A stretch of 45,362 nt of DNA from Calothrix rhizosoleniae SC01 (GTDB lineage Bacteria > Cyanobacteriota > Cyanobacteriia > Cyanobacteriales > Nostocaceae). The stretch is from the NCBI RefSeq assembly GCF_900185595.1, contig NZ_FYBH01000288.1:1-45362 (forward strand), written 5' to 3'. The translations under genes were made by a program, and so were the position numbers. Positions 1 to 8,265 of this stretch are shown in pieces (the first letter of the stretch is position 1; every line of letters begins with the position of its first letter). The notes below the pieces were generated by a model that saw nothing but the letters and a program-made list of their open reading frames with translations, ran no database searches and had not been told where the DNA came from.

Positions 1-75
1 ACAGTCTTTATAAGCTCCATCTTGTTTCTCAAACAGTTCCCAAGCAGGCATGGAAACCACGCGCACCTTCTTACT
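1..75 (-). pseudogene. Transketolase gene remnant (C-terminal segment), cut by the window edge
   Basis: Read on the minus strand, these bases encode [19 protein letters not shown] followed by AYKD. This matches 19 of 23 residues of [23 protein letters not shown] in the intact tkt at 3216-5228, and the nucleotides are about 80% identical by eye. Homology stops abruptly at about base 75; one codon upstream there is an in-frame TGA, so no transketolase N-terminus precedes it. The 3' part lies beyond the window. I infer a truncated duplicate of tkt that is no longer a complete gene. A mosaic gene continuing to the left cannot be excluded. Confidence 0.75.
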
Positions 76-84
76 TCAGCAGTG

Positions 85-126
85 GTGGCGCTCGCTGACT
101 TAACAAAGGCGAGTCTACCTTACTCC
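85..126. repeat. Dispersed repeat, copy 1
   Basis: The 30 bases starting GTGGCGCTCGCTGA match 26 of 30 bases of a second copy at 1135-1164. Both copies continue into a CYACCTTACYCCT tail; copy 2 has about nine extra bases before the tail. The two copies bracket the aspartic-protease gene pair. Confidence 0.6.
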
Positions 127-180
127 TGTTAGGGTGAGTGATCGCTTTTTTGGTGTGTTTTTATTTGTTTAAAGACCCCA

Positions 181-558
181 TTATACCGTGTTGACTTTGC
201 GGAGCTCGACACGACCACCTTCAAAAACCTGCACTTTTAGCTCATACCCTTCTATCAATGACATTCCAACGAGTGGTTCTGAATCAGCTTCGTCTACTGG
301 AATGGTGAGCAAGGTGTCATCCCAAACGACAACCGCTTCGTAAACATTAAAAACACACTCACTACCATCTCCGAGAATTGCCCGACCTCGCCTCTTCCAT
401 TTCAGGTTCAATTCAGCAATCAAATCGGGAGGTAGGGAAAGCCAACCGTTGAATCCTGTGTCGACGATCGCATCTTGTGTAAAAACCTTGCTATCAGTAC
501 GACGAATTGAGAGTGGAATAATCGGCTCAAACTCAACATTCACGAACCCAGTAATCAT
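181..558 (-). CDS. Retropepsin-like (clan AA) aspartic protease
   Basis: This small 125-residue protein has the single-domain retropepsin layout. The catalytic motif is IVDTGFNGWLSLP at about residues 32-44, where D-T-G carries the catalytic aspartate. The second hydrophobic half contains LVGMSLIEGYEL near residue 97, equivalent to the LLG-M segment of bacterial clan AA proteins. No signal peptide or membrane helix is visible, so it is probably a cytosolic protease or an aspartyl-protease-like protein active as a homodimer. Its ATG overlaps the TGA of the upstream gene (ATGA, 555-558), which implies a two-gene operon with translational coupling. The substrate is unknown. Such small proteases are common in cyanobacteria beside short unknown genes; a toxin-antitoxin-like role is only a guess. 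Confidence 0.8.
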   Translation of the reverse strand: MITGFVNVEFEPIIPLSIRRTDSKVFTQDAIVDTGFNGWLSLPPDLIAELNLKWKRRGRAILGDGSECVFNVYEAVVVWDDTLLTIPVDEADSEPLVGMSLIEGYELKVQVFEGGRVELRKVNTV

Positions 559-827
559 GCAGTTCTCCGGCTACGCCCGCCGAATCGACGAACATGGCGA
601 TAACCAATGCGAATGATCCAAATTTGAGCATCTGGGCGACGAGCTTCGAGGCGATCACAAGCCGCAATTTCGCTTTTATCGACTTCAAAATCTCCGGTTT
701 CGATGTCGATCGCCACAATCTTGCCGTTATTACCTTTCTCAACTTGCTGACGCACCTGCGACTCATAAATCTCATCACCACGTCTAGCAAACTCTTCTTT
801 GCTGTAGTGGGGTTGTCGAACTGCCAT
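555..827 (-). CDS. Small conserved cyanobacterial protein of unknown function
   Basis: The 90-residue product begins MAVRQPHYSKEEFARRGDEIYE. It has a central VAIDIETGDFEVD segment and ends with a very basic tail rich in Arg. I recognise this kind of protein from other cyanobacteria, where it is annotated only as hypothetical and often lies next to clan AA protease genes. The N-terminal half is predicted helical and charged; the middle looks like a short beta hairpin. It is the first gene of the pair, and its stop codon overlaps the protease start by four bases. No catalytic motif is visible. The acidic/basic, antitoxin-like size and the coupling suggest it may bind or regulate the downstream protease; this is inference. 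Confidence 0.7.
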   Translation of the reverse strand: MAVRQPHYSKEEFARRGDEIYESQVRQQVEKGNNGKIVAIDIETGDFEVDKSEIAACDRLEARRPDAQIWIIRIGYRHVRRFGGRSRRTA

Positions 828-954
828 TGGCTTGTCCTCGTTTCAAGTCAGCCTTCTAATTTTAGCCTAACCTAAATTATTCATGAACCCTTATAAAAAA
901 CGGCTAAACTGCCTACCCAGGAAGTTTGTTAGGCACTCTTTTAATTAGCAGTTT

Positions 955-992
955 AATGAGATTTATATTAAAGCTTGAAGCTTTATTTTTTT
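955..992. repeat. Direct repeat flanking the coiled-coil gene pair (left copy)
   Basis: The sequence AATGAGATTTAT-A-TTAAA-GCTTGAAGCTTTA followed by a T run reappears at 2829-2871 in the same orientation with a 4-base insertion and a few changes. The two copies enclose the genes at 1186-1776 and 1827-2708. The core AAAGCTTGAAGCTTT is itself a short inverted repeat. Confidence 0.55.
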
Positions 993-1134
993 GACAGATA
1001 ATTAGGCATTTTGTTGTTTAAATAGTCTCTATTTGTATCATTTTTTCTGTTGGGTTTGACTACCAGGGATTGCGATTGGACTAAAATTCATCGGCTTCTT
1101 ATTTTACAGCCTGCGAGCTTTATTGTAGTAATTT

Positions 1135-1187
1135 GTGGCGATCGCTGAAGTAAGAAAGGCGAGTTGTCACTGCCCACCTTACCCCTC
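1135..1187. repeat. Dispersed repeat, copy 2
   Basis: This copy is GTGGCGATCGCTGAAGTAAG followed by AAAGGCGAGT, nine extra bases and the CCACCTTACCCCT tail. It is similar to 85-126. The piece TGCCCACCTTACC also occurs, on the minus strand, in the hairpin at 16288-16304, so the tail belongs to a wider repeat family. The gap 828-1185 holds no gene apart from these repeats and a weak TGCCTA/TAGGCA hairpin at about 910-937. Confidence 0.5.
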
Positions 1188-1776
1188 AACCTTTATATAT
1201 ATGACGTGCTGCTCTAACTCTAACACTTGACTGCCAACTATTATCTGATTTCCATACTTGAAAAACATCATAACTGTTACGGCTACCAATACACCCCATC
1301 CAATGCTTACTATCTCTAGCACGTAGGAAAAATGATGCTTTAACTCTAATATCATCATGCCAAGTTTTATTGCGGCTTTTCCATACTCCCAAGCAATGAT
1401 GATTAACAGCGTCCAGTCTATAAAATCCTATCCAATGCTTGTCATCCACACCTCTAAGCATTACCGCTTTTTTCGCAACAATAGAACCATTTTCAATCTC
1501 AGTCTTGACAGCATCAATATTTTGTTGATTTTGATGCTCTAATGATTCCATTTTTTGATTAACTTGTTGAGATTCTGCTTTAATATCTCCCAATTCAGTT
1601 TTTACAGCTTGTAATTCTTGATTTGTGGATTCTAATTGTTCGGCTAATTTAATATAGTCTTGTTTAAATTTTCTCAACTCTTCTAGTTCTGCTTGCAACT
1701 CTTCCTGAGTTTTTCTGAATTCTGCGATCGCTTGTTCAAAATAACTTAATGGTGTTTGATTATTACTGAGTTTCAT
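1186..1776 (-). CDS. Unknown protein: coiled coil plus two tandem HW-repeat units
   Basis: I do not recognise this 196-residue family. Residues about 10-95 form a strongly charged coiled coil rich in Glu, Gln and Lys. The C-terminal half contains two related units of about 43 residues: AVMLRGVDDKHWIGFYRLDA through VWKSRNKTWHDDIRV, and SFFLRARDSKHWMGCIGSRN through VWKSDNSWQSSVRV. Each has a K-H-W-[IM]-G motif, a VWKS motif, and an RV ending, with a beta-rich look. There is no signal peptide or membrane segment. The gene lies 50 bases downstream of another coiled-coil gene on the same strand, so they are probably co-transcribed. The repeat unit may be a ligand-binding or self-assembly module; no function is assigned. 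Confidence 0.7.
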   Translation of the reverse strand: MKLSNNQTPLSYFEQAIAEFRKTQEELQAELEELRKFKQDYIKLAEQLESTNQELQAVKTELGDIKAESQQVNQKMESLEHQNQQNIDAVKTEIENGSIVAKKAVMLRGVDDKHWIGFYRLDAVNHHCLGVWKSRNKTWHDDIRVKASFFLRARDSKHWMGCIGSRNSYDVFQVWKSDNSWQSSVRVRAARHIYKG

Positions 1777-1826
1777 TTTTTTATTTTAAAAATATCATTA
1801 ATTAAATTTAAAAATTGTTTTTCTAT

Positions 1827-2708
1827 TTAATCAGAAGGCAATAAAATATTAATGTGGCTATCTTCTAATTGATAGGTATTAACTGTATTTCGCCAAAATT
1901 CGCATAGAATTCCATAATGAATCCAATCCGCGACTGCTTGACGTTTTAGTTCTGGGGAATTTCTCGCTAAATAAGCCATTCTTGTGGCATTCAATTGTAA
2001 CTGCCCATAAACTTGCAAAATTTCATTTATCTGAGTTTTTTCATCAATTTTATTTAATTCATAACACTCAGTTAATCTATATAATTCAATATCAGATAAC
2101 ATCATCCCTGGCTTAGTTTCTAATTTGAGTGTCCGTCTACACTTATCAAATGGATTTGGCAAAGAGTGAGCTAAAATCTTTTTTAATTCATTCCTGATTA
2201 TTTCAGTTTCTCCACCAATAATTTCGTTAAGTTGATCAATTATTTGATTAGCATCTTGAAATATTCTCTCTTCTAGAAAATTTGCTTGTGCAAAAGCGTT
2301 ATTAGTAACTGTTTCTATAGAAGAGACACCTTCCATGATTGATAATGTAATTTGATTTATGCGATTCTCTAAATAATAATCTGCTTCACCTATTGTTTCA
2401 CGTAAATCACTGATTATTTCCCGACGTATTGTGTCAATTTCTTGGATATTTTGACTAACTTTTTTATCGGTGTGATCGATTAAATATTTAATATCGTTTT
2501 TTGTTTGATGTTCTAACTCATCTAACCCATTTAAAGTTTTTTCTATTCTTTTTTTTGCTATATAGTCCAACTTATCGGCAAGAGGATATACTTTTTTATC
2601 AAACAATTTGCTTATTTCTTTACGATTCTTCTCTGCAAAATGAGTAGAACTATGATTTAAAGAACGTTCTAGTTTTTTCGTAAGACCTTTAAATATAAAA
2701 TTAAACAT
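1827..2708 (-). CDS. Unknown coiled-coil protein
   Basis: The 293-residue product has a short hydrophobic N-terminus (MFNFIFKGL) followed by a long helical, heptad-like region, residues about 10-190, rich in Lys, Glu, Asp and Ile. That region resembles phasin- or apolipoprotein-like amphipathic helices. A compact C-terminal part (about 200-293) contains a WIHYGILCEFWRNTVNTYQL segment. No enzyme motif is visible. It is the upstream partner of the coiled-coil/HW-repeat gene at 1186-1776, and both lie between ~40-bp direct repeats. An amphipathic-helix protein lining a membrane or particle is plausible but unproven. Confidence 0.65.
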   Translation of the reverse strand: MFNFIFKGLTKKLERSLNHSSTHFAEKNRKEISKLFDKKVYPLADKLDYIAKKRIEKTLNGLDELEHQTKNDIKYLIDHTDKKVSQNIQEIDTIRREIISDLRETIGEADYYLENRINQITLSIMEGVSSIETVTNNAFAQANFLEERIFQDANQIIDQLNEIIGGETEIIRNELKKILAHSLPNPFDKCRRTLKLETKPGMMLSDIELYRLTECYELNKIDEKTQINEILQVYGQLQLNATRMAYLARNSPELKRQAVADWIHYGILCEFWRNTVNTYQLEDSHINILLPSD

Positions 2709-3118
2709 CCCTAAATAAAGTTTGCTTAATATAGAAAATATTCATTTATTGTCTTAAACATAACATTGATATTTTGAGTCGGCAATAAGTGTATTCAACA
2801 ATATCTCTATTTTGAGATTATTCTCTAAAATGAGATTTATTTTAAATTAAGGCTTGAAGCTTTAATTTTTTATGCCGAATAATGATGAAGCCTAACTACT
2901 TATTATACGGAAAACTTCTTTTTTATGTCCTTATCTGGATATTATACAGAATCTGTCCGTATAACTATCCTTTACGAGAGAGAGGATTGGATGGAATTTT
3001 TCTGCATAACACCCTATGCAATGGCATTCAAAAAAGCTTATTCGTCTTCAGCACTATTCTTACTAAATAGAGAAAACTCATATTTATTGGATTAGTTTTA
3101 TGTAGCATCATAAACATC
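2709..3118. other. Gap with no convincing gene
   Basis: AT-rich sequence upstream of the coiled-coil genes. It holds the right direct-repeat copy (2829-2871). A 62-codon open frame at 2882-3070 on the plus strand lacks a ribosome binding site and recognisable protein features. The 13-mer TAATTAGCAGTTT at about 3167-3179, beyond this gap, also occurs at about 942-954. Confidence 0.5.
2829..2871. repeat. Direct repeat flanking the coiled-coil gene pair (right copy)
   Basis: This is the second copy of the AATGAGATTTAT...GCTTGAAGCTTTA...TTTTTT element at 955-992, in the same orientation, located upstream of the gene ending at 2708. Confidence 0.55.
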
Positions 3119-3146
3119 AAAAAAGGGCAGGTCTTTCAACCCACCC
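3119..3146 (-). terminator. Rho-independent terminator of tkt
   Basis: On the minus strand, GGGTGGGTT-GAAA-GACCTGCCC is followed by TTTTTT. The stem is 9 bp, counting three G-T wobbles, and is closed by a GAAA tetraloop. It lies about 70 bases past the tkt stop codon in the right orientation. Confidence 0.8.
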
Positions 3147-3215
3147 AAAAAGTCAAATTATTCTGTTGCTAATTAGCAGTTTGACTACGCTCACTGTTCG
3201 AGCGGAGAAACGAAT

Positions 3216-5228
3216 CTAACCTAATAAAGCTTTAGCTTTAGCTAACACATTATCAACGCTAAAGCCGAATTTCTCCATACAAGTACCACCAGGAGCAGAA
3301 GCACCAAAGGTATCGATACTCACGGTATCACCTCCAGTTCCTACATACTTATGCCAACCAAAGCTAACACCAGCTTCTACAGATAAACGCTTGGTAACAG
3401 CTGTTGGTAACACGGACTCTTTGTAAGCTCCGTCCTGTGCTTCAAACAAGTCCCAAGAAGGCATGGAAACTACACGCACTTTCTTGCCTTCCCCTGCCAA
3501 TTTCTCAGCAGCAGTGATGCAGAGATTTAATTCGGAACCTGTACCAATCAAAATTAATTCAGGTGTACCTTGACAATCTACTACTGTATATGCACCCTTA
3601 GTTACTCCTTCAATGGAAGTAGGTGTAAAGTTAGGGAGAGCTTGACGAGAAAATGCCAACAAGGTGGGTGCATTTTGTTTAGCTCTGGCGATCGCCACTT
3701 TGTAAGCACCAGAACATTCGGTTCCATCTGCGGGACGAATCACAGTTAGGTTGGGAATTGCACGCAGGGAAGCCAATGTTTCTACTGGTTGGTGAGTTGG
3801 ACCATCTTCTCCTTGTCCAATCGAGTCGTGAGTCATAACCCAAATAGCACCAGCTTGGGAAAGAGCAGACAAGCGGATGGCAGCACGCATGTAATCTGTG
3901 AAGATCAAGAATGTGGCACCGTAAGGAATTAATCCTGAACCGTGGAGCGCCATACCATTACAAATTGCGCCCATACCATGTTCCCGTACACCAAAGTGGA
4001 CATTACGATTTTCATAATGTCCACTTTGGAAGTCACCGAAGCCCTTAATCTCAGTTAAGTTGGAGTGGGTTAAATCGGCAGAACCACCAATTAATTCAGG
4101 CAAGATTGGCGCTAACTTGTTGAGGCAGGCTTCTGAATGCTTACGGGTGGGTAATCCTTTATCTTCAGCAGTATATTCAGGTAATACTTTGTCCCAACCA
4201 TCGGGAAGTTTACCAGTAACGTAACGCTCAAATTCAGCAGCTTCTTGGGGATATTTTTTGCTATAGTCAGCAAAAGCTTGGTTCCATTCAGCCTCTGATG
4301 TTGCACCACGCTCAATGGCTTTCCGCATATGGTCGAGAGTATCTTGAGGCACTACAAAAGGCTCGTGTTCCCAATTTAGATTACTGCGAGTTGCTTTGAC
4401 TTCATCTCCACCCAAGGCTGCACCGTGAACACCGGCGGTATTTTGTTTATTAGGAGAACCATAACCAATGGTGGTTGTCACCTTAATCATGGTGGGTTTA
4501 TTGGTGACAGCTTTAGCATCTTCAATGGCTTTGCCGATCGCATTTAGATCAGTATTACCATTTTCAACATGGAGAACGTGCCAACCATAAGCTTCAAAAC
4601 GCTTGCTCACATCTTCCGTAAAGGCGATATCAGTGGAACCGTCGATAGAAATGTGGTTGTCATCGTAGAGAGCGATGAGTTTGCCTAATCCCAGGTGTCC
4701 TGCAAAAGAACAAGCTTCAGCCGAAACACCTTCCATATTGCAACCGTCACCCAAAATTACGTAGGTGTAGTGGTCAACTATTTTGGCATCGGGTTTATTA
4801 AACTTTGCTGCCAGGTGTGCTTCCGCCATTGCTAAACCGACCCCATTGGCAATACCTTGTCCCAAGGGTCCGGTAGTTACTTCTACACCCTCTGTTTCAA
4901 AGTTCTCTGGGTGTCCGGGGGTTTTAGAACCCCATTGGCGGAACTGTTTAATATCTTCTATAGTGACGCTATCGTAACCAGTCAAGTACAGTAGGGCATA
5001 CTGCAACATACAACCATGACCGGCAGATAGGATAAAACGATCGCGGTTGAACCACTTGGGATTCTTGGGATTAAACCGCATGAATTTATCCCACAGCACA
5101 AATGCCATTGGTGCTGCGCCCATTGGTAGTCCTGGATGACCGGACTTTGCCTTTTCTACGGCATCGATTGCTAAAAAGCGAATCGAATTAATACACAGTT
5201 CTTCAAGGGATTGGGTTGCAACAGCCAT
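3216..5228 (-). CDS. tkt: Transketolase
   Basis: Thiamine-diphosphate enzyme of the Calvin-Benson cycle and the non-oxidative pentose phosphate pathway. It moves two-carbon ketol units between sugar phosphates in the cytosol. At 670 residues it has the full normal length. Visible landmarks are the substrate-site SGHPGLP (about 29-35), the thiamine-diphosphate/Mg motif GDGCNMEG (160-167) with the following N and I of DDNHISIDG, and the pyrimidine domain with [17 protein letters not shown] and the conserved [10 protein letters not shown]. The C-terminal domain is complete. The ATG start is supported by the typical [21 protein letters not shown]-terminus. It follows acpP and fabF on the same strand, but 1156 bases separate it from fabF, so it probably has its own promoter. 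A degraded fragment of a second transketolase lies at 1-75. Confidence 0.97.
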   Translation of the reverse strand: MAVATQSLEELCINSIRFLAIDAVEKAKSGHPGLPMGAAPMAFVLWDKFMRFNPKNPKWFNRDRFILSAGHGCMLQYALLYLTGYDSVTIEDIKQFRQWGSKTPGHPENFETEGVEVTTGPLGQGIANGVGLAMAEAHLAAKFNKPDAKIVDHYTYVILGDGCNMEGVSAEACSFAGHLGLGKLIALYDDNHISIDGSTDIAFTEDVSKRFEAYGWHVLHVENGNTDLNAIGKAIEDAKAVTNKPTMIKVTTTIGYGSPNKQNTAGVHGAALGGDEVKATRSNLNWEHEPFVVPQDTLDHMRKAIERGATSEAEWNQAFADYSKKYPQEAAEFERYVTGKLPDGWDKVLPEYTAEDKGLPTRKHSEACLNKLAPILPELIGGSADLTHSNLTEIKGFGDFQSGHYENRNVHFGVREHGMGAICNGMALHGSGLIPYGATFLIFTDYMRAAIRLSALSQAGAIWVMTHDSIGQGEDGPTHQPVETLASLRAIPNLTVIRPADGTECSGAYKVAIARAKQNAPTLLAFSRQALPNFTPTSIEGVTKGAYTVVDCQGTPELILIGTGSELNLCITAAEKLAGEGKKVRVVSMPSWDLFEAQDGAYKESVLPTAVTKRLSVEAGVSFGWHKYVGTGGDTVSIDTFGASAPGGTCMEKFGFSVDNVLAKAKALLG

Positions 5229-5490
5229 AATCAGATTGTTTTTAACGACGGGTTAGCACTATTTGAGCTTTATTGTTGGGGTAATTTAGAGATTTTCCCC
5301 ACCTAATTATTCTCATCATCCCACTGGTACTTGTTGACCGGCAAGCCAGAGAATCTGAGTTTTTTGTATTTAGATATCCACTAACTTGGTTCAATGTCTC
5401 TCTGGCTGATAATCATGACATTTCAGCCGTGAATGCTTTGAATTAGGGTAGTGATATGGTCTAACATTTATTCTATGGTGTCTCACCCCA

Positions 5491-5520
5491 CAAAATTAGT
5501 TGATTTGACAACTAATTTTG
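5491..5520. promoter_or_regulatory. Perfect 12-bp hairpin upstream of tkt
   Basis: CAAAATTAGTTG, a six-base loop ATTTGA, then CAACTAATTTTG. It lies about 260 bases upstream of the tkt start. No T run follows on either strand, so an operator or leader structure is as likely as a terminator. Confidence 0.5.
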
Positions 5521-6210
5521 AATCGTCACCTGTCTCGAGCAAGGCAGAAACTCAGGGAGAGGTATCAATTCCAGTACAGAGGAAATAGCTAAGATAATTA
5601 TTTTGATGCATTGTAAACACCGAATTATCTTCTGATTCCCATCATGGGAATGATACATATTTTTTCCTACTTCTTTGAAGTTAGTCTCAAGAAGTGAGAA
5701 TTAACTACTAGACTTGTCCATAAATTAAACTCAATATCACAGAAATGCTGATATAGTTTGGCTTTTAGCTTATATAACAACGAAATCAATGCCAATGATT
5801 TCATATATAAACTTCAGCTCAATCAGGTTTCCATTTACGGATCAGTTTACTGAATAGTAGGTGACTGCACAAGAGTCGGTGAAAAGTCCACTGCTGAAAT
5901 GACTTGCATCAGTGGCTTTGTTTCATACTATTACAACAAGGGGCAAATCAACCAACCTGGAATTATCAACAGAAAGCTTTCCATATATAAGCAGAAGGCA
6001 GTCCAGATGAAAATAACTCTTCTCTATCTCCCAACCCCGCTCCACCTAACCCCTATTTTCAAGTCAGGAGTGGAAAGCTGGTTATATCTGGATTTTAGCT
6101 TCTCAATTTGTCCTAACCTTAAAGCGTAGTACTATAAATAAGCTTTTATGCTTTCTAAGTTGAAAATGGGGAGTGGAAAATCGTTGACCTCAGGCTGGAC
6201 TTTTCTTTAA

Positions 6211-6244
6211 TGCCCACAAGGCTATACATTCTTCGTTGTGGGCA
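6211..6244. terminator. Hairpin downstream of fabF, possible terminator
   Basis: Perfect 9-bp arms TGCCCACAA and TTGTGGGCA with a 16-base loop, about 140 bases past the fabF stop. The minus-strand 3' flank is ATTAAAGAAAAG rather than a T run, so terminator function is uncertain. Confidence 0.35.
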
Positions 6245-6384
6245 AAATTACCCTTGGCGGCTAGCTGCAAAATAGTAATGTAGTAACGATGTTTCTGTTC
6301 AATTAAGTGGGAGTAGAATTAATTGGAAACCATTTGCGATTTGGTATCACAAATGGAAAATTAAAAATTTTAAATCTCAAAATT

Positions 6385-7635
6385 CTAGAGATATTTTTTA
6401 AATGCTAGGGTCACATTATGACCTCCAAAACCGAAGGAATTGGACAACGCCACATCAATTTTTTGGGAACGGCTAGTACTGGGTACATAATCGAGGTCGC
6501 ATTCTGGATCGGGGTTTTGCAGGTTAATTGTAGGAGGGATCTGGTCATTAGCGATCGCTAGTATGGTAGCTACCCCTTCAATACCACCCGAACCACCCAA
6601 TAAATGGCCAGTCATCGACTTAGTCGAACTTACAGCTATTTTATAAGCATGTTCCCCTAAAACTTTTTTGATAGCTGAGGTTTCCGTGGCATCATTGGCT
6701 GGAGTACTAGTACCATGGGCATTAATATAACTAACCTGTTCTGGAGATATGCCTCCATCCTTCAGTGCTAGTGACATTGCCCTAGCTGCTCCTTCTCCTC
6801 CAGGTACTGGGGAAGTTATGTGATAAGCATCACAGGTCATAGCATAGCCCACTATCTCCCCATAAATCCTGGCACCCCGACTTAAGGCATATTCCAATAC
6901 TTCTAGAATTAAAATTCCCGAACCTTCACCCATGATAAATCCATCACGTTCTTTGTCAAAAGGACGACAGGCATGGCTGGGGTCATCATTGCGAAAAGAA
7001 AGTGCCCTAGCCGCAGCAAAACCAGCCACAGACAAAGGTGTAATTGCTGCTTCACATCCACCGCAAATCATTGCCTGGGCGTATCCTCCTTGGATCAGGC
7101 GAAAAGCATCTCCAATGGCATTAGAGCCGGACGCACAAGCTGTGACAGGGCAGGAATTGGGGCCCTTTGCTCCCGTATGAATTGCCGTTAACCCAGCCGC
7201 CATATTGGCAATCATCATGGGAATCATGAACGGACTACAACGATCTGCTCCCCGATTCAGGTAGATCGTTTGTTGATCTTCCAGGACTTTAATGCCGCCA
7301 ACGCCAGAACCGATCATCACACCAACTTGTTCGGCGTTCAAATCATTAATTACTAATTGTGCATCTGCCACAGCCTGTTTTGCTGCTGACACACCAAATT
7401 GGGAAAATCTGTCCATGCGTTTGGCTTGTTTTCGATCCATGTAGTCATGGGGGTCGAAGTTTTTCACCTCACCAGCAATGCGACAAGCATGGTTGGACGC
7501 ATCAAACCTGGTGATTTCACCAATGCCATTGCGTCCGTTGATTAATCCTTCCCAATATTCTGTTGGTGTGTTACCAATCGGTGTAATCGCGCCAACACCA
7601 GTTACAACAACGCGTTTACGTTTCAGATCTGTCAT
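6385..7635 (-). CDS. fabF: Beta-ketoacyl-ACP synthase II
   Basis: Condensing enzyme of type II fatty acid synthesis. It extends acyl-ACP by two carbons from malonyl-ACP and, in cyanobacteria, handles long and unsaturated chains. The 416-residue length is normal. The nucleophile is Cys167 in [12 protein letters not shown], and the two catalytic histidines lie in [11 protein letters not shown] and [13 protein letters not shown], giving the Cys-His-His triad. The C-terminal GFGGHN loop is present. The ATG start gives the typical basic leader [17 protein letters not shown]. It lies 115 bases downstream of acpP on the same strand, the common cyanobacterial acpP-fabF arrangement, so co-transcription is likely. 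Confidence 0.97.
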   Translation of the reverse strand: MTDLKRKRVVVTGVGAITPIGNTPTEYWEGLINGRNGIGEITRFDASNHACRIAGEVKNFDPHDYMDRKQAKRMDRFSQFGVSAAKQAVADAQLVINDLNAEQVGVMIGSGVGGIKVLEDQQTIYLNRGADRCSPFMIPMMIANMAAGLTAIHTGAKGPNSCPVTACASGSNAIGDAFRLIQGGYAQAMICGGCEAAITPLSVAGFAAARALSFRNDDPSHACRPFDKERDGFIMGEGSGILILEVLEYALSRGARIYGEIVGYAMTCDAYHITSPVPGGEGAARAMSLALKDGGISPEQVSYINAHGTSTPANDATETSAIKKVLGEHAYKIAVSSTKSMTGHLLGGSGGIEGVATILAIANDQIPPTINLQNPDPECDLDYVPSTSRSQKIDVALSNSFGFGGHNVTLAFKKYL

Positions 7636-7750
7636 GATTCAGTTAATGGTGGCTTTAGATGCAAGCAAAACAAAACAGGAACTTAAGGAGTGAGAACTAG
7701 GGACTGGAGTTAGATAACATCCTGAATCCCAATTCATCCTCAATACATTT

Positions 7751-8002
7751 TTAGGCAGACGCAGGCACTTTATCTGCAATGTAATCTACGGCTTGTTGAA
7801 CAGTGGTAATACCTTCAGCGTCTTCATCGGGAATTTCGATCTCAAACTCTTCTTCCAAAGCCATTACCAATTCAACTGTATCAAGAGAGTCAGCTCCCAA
7901 ATCATCAGCAAAGTTGGCTTCTGGTTTCACTTCCCCAGAGTCAACACTCAATTGTTCGGAGACGATTTCTTGTACCTTTTTCAAAATACTATCTTTGCTC
8001 AT
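7751..8002 (-). CDS. acpP: Acyl carrier protein
   Basis: Small acidic carrier of growing acyl chains, 83 residues. Ser39 in [20 protein letters not shown] is the site of 4'-phosphopantetheine attachment. The helix II recognition region is classic. GAGG lies about 12 bases upstream of the ATG (TTGAGGTATTTAATCT-ATG) and serves as ribosome binding site. It is the first gene of the acpP-fabF unit and is divergent from the HdrB-like gene at 8266; the 263-base space between them must contain both promoters. Confidence 0.97.
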   Translation of the reverse strand: MSKDSILKKVQEIVSEQLSVDSGEVKPEANFADDLGADSLDTVELVMALEEEFEIEIPDEDAEGITTVQQAVDYIADKVPASA

Positions 8003-8265
8003 AGATTAAATACCTCAACCATTTGCTATTGTTGACTTCTTCAGGGTGACATGAATTTGAGCATATACATCTTATCCTTAAGGGTGCTCCTCCGTATATA
8101 GTCAAGGGATTTTCTTCTAGAAAATCTTCACCTGTTTCTATCAGTTAATAGTTCACATTCACCATGATGATATCAAGTTTGAACTTCACACCACTTGAGA
8201 TGAACTGATTCTTGGTTCATCAATTTCTGCTAAATTCTGTAAATACACATAATTAATTATGTCCT

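Larger units (their letters stand above)
5229..6384. other. Long fabF-tkt gap rich in inverted repeats
   Basis: No convincing gene in 1.15 kb. A 76-codon frame at 5899-6129 has no ribosome binding site and no protein-like signature. The gap contains several inverted repeats. Those with clear arms are 5491-5520 (12-bp perfect stem), 5635-5651 (ATTCCCA-TCA-TGGGAAT), 5782-5802 (GAAATCA/TGATTTC) and 6211-6244 (TGCCCACAA/TTGTGGGCA). It must also hold the tkt promoter and 5' leader. Confidence 0.6.

Noticed and set aside
2882-3070. 62-codon open frame on the plus strand
   Set aside because: No ribosome binding site, unusual composition and no recognisable domain; the region is AT-rich gap sequence.
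3216-5228. Possibility that tkt is itself damaged by the nearby duplicate
   Set aside because: All cofactor and active-site motifs and the full length are intact.
5899-6129. 76-codon open frame on the plus strand in the fabF-tkt gap
   Set aside because: No start signal or family-like sequence; it lies among inverted repeats.
6932-7191. Open frames opposite fabF
   Set aside because: They are antisense shadows of a strongly conserved gene.
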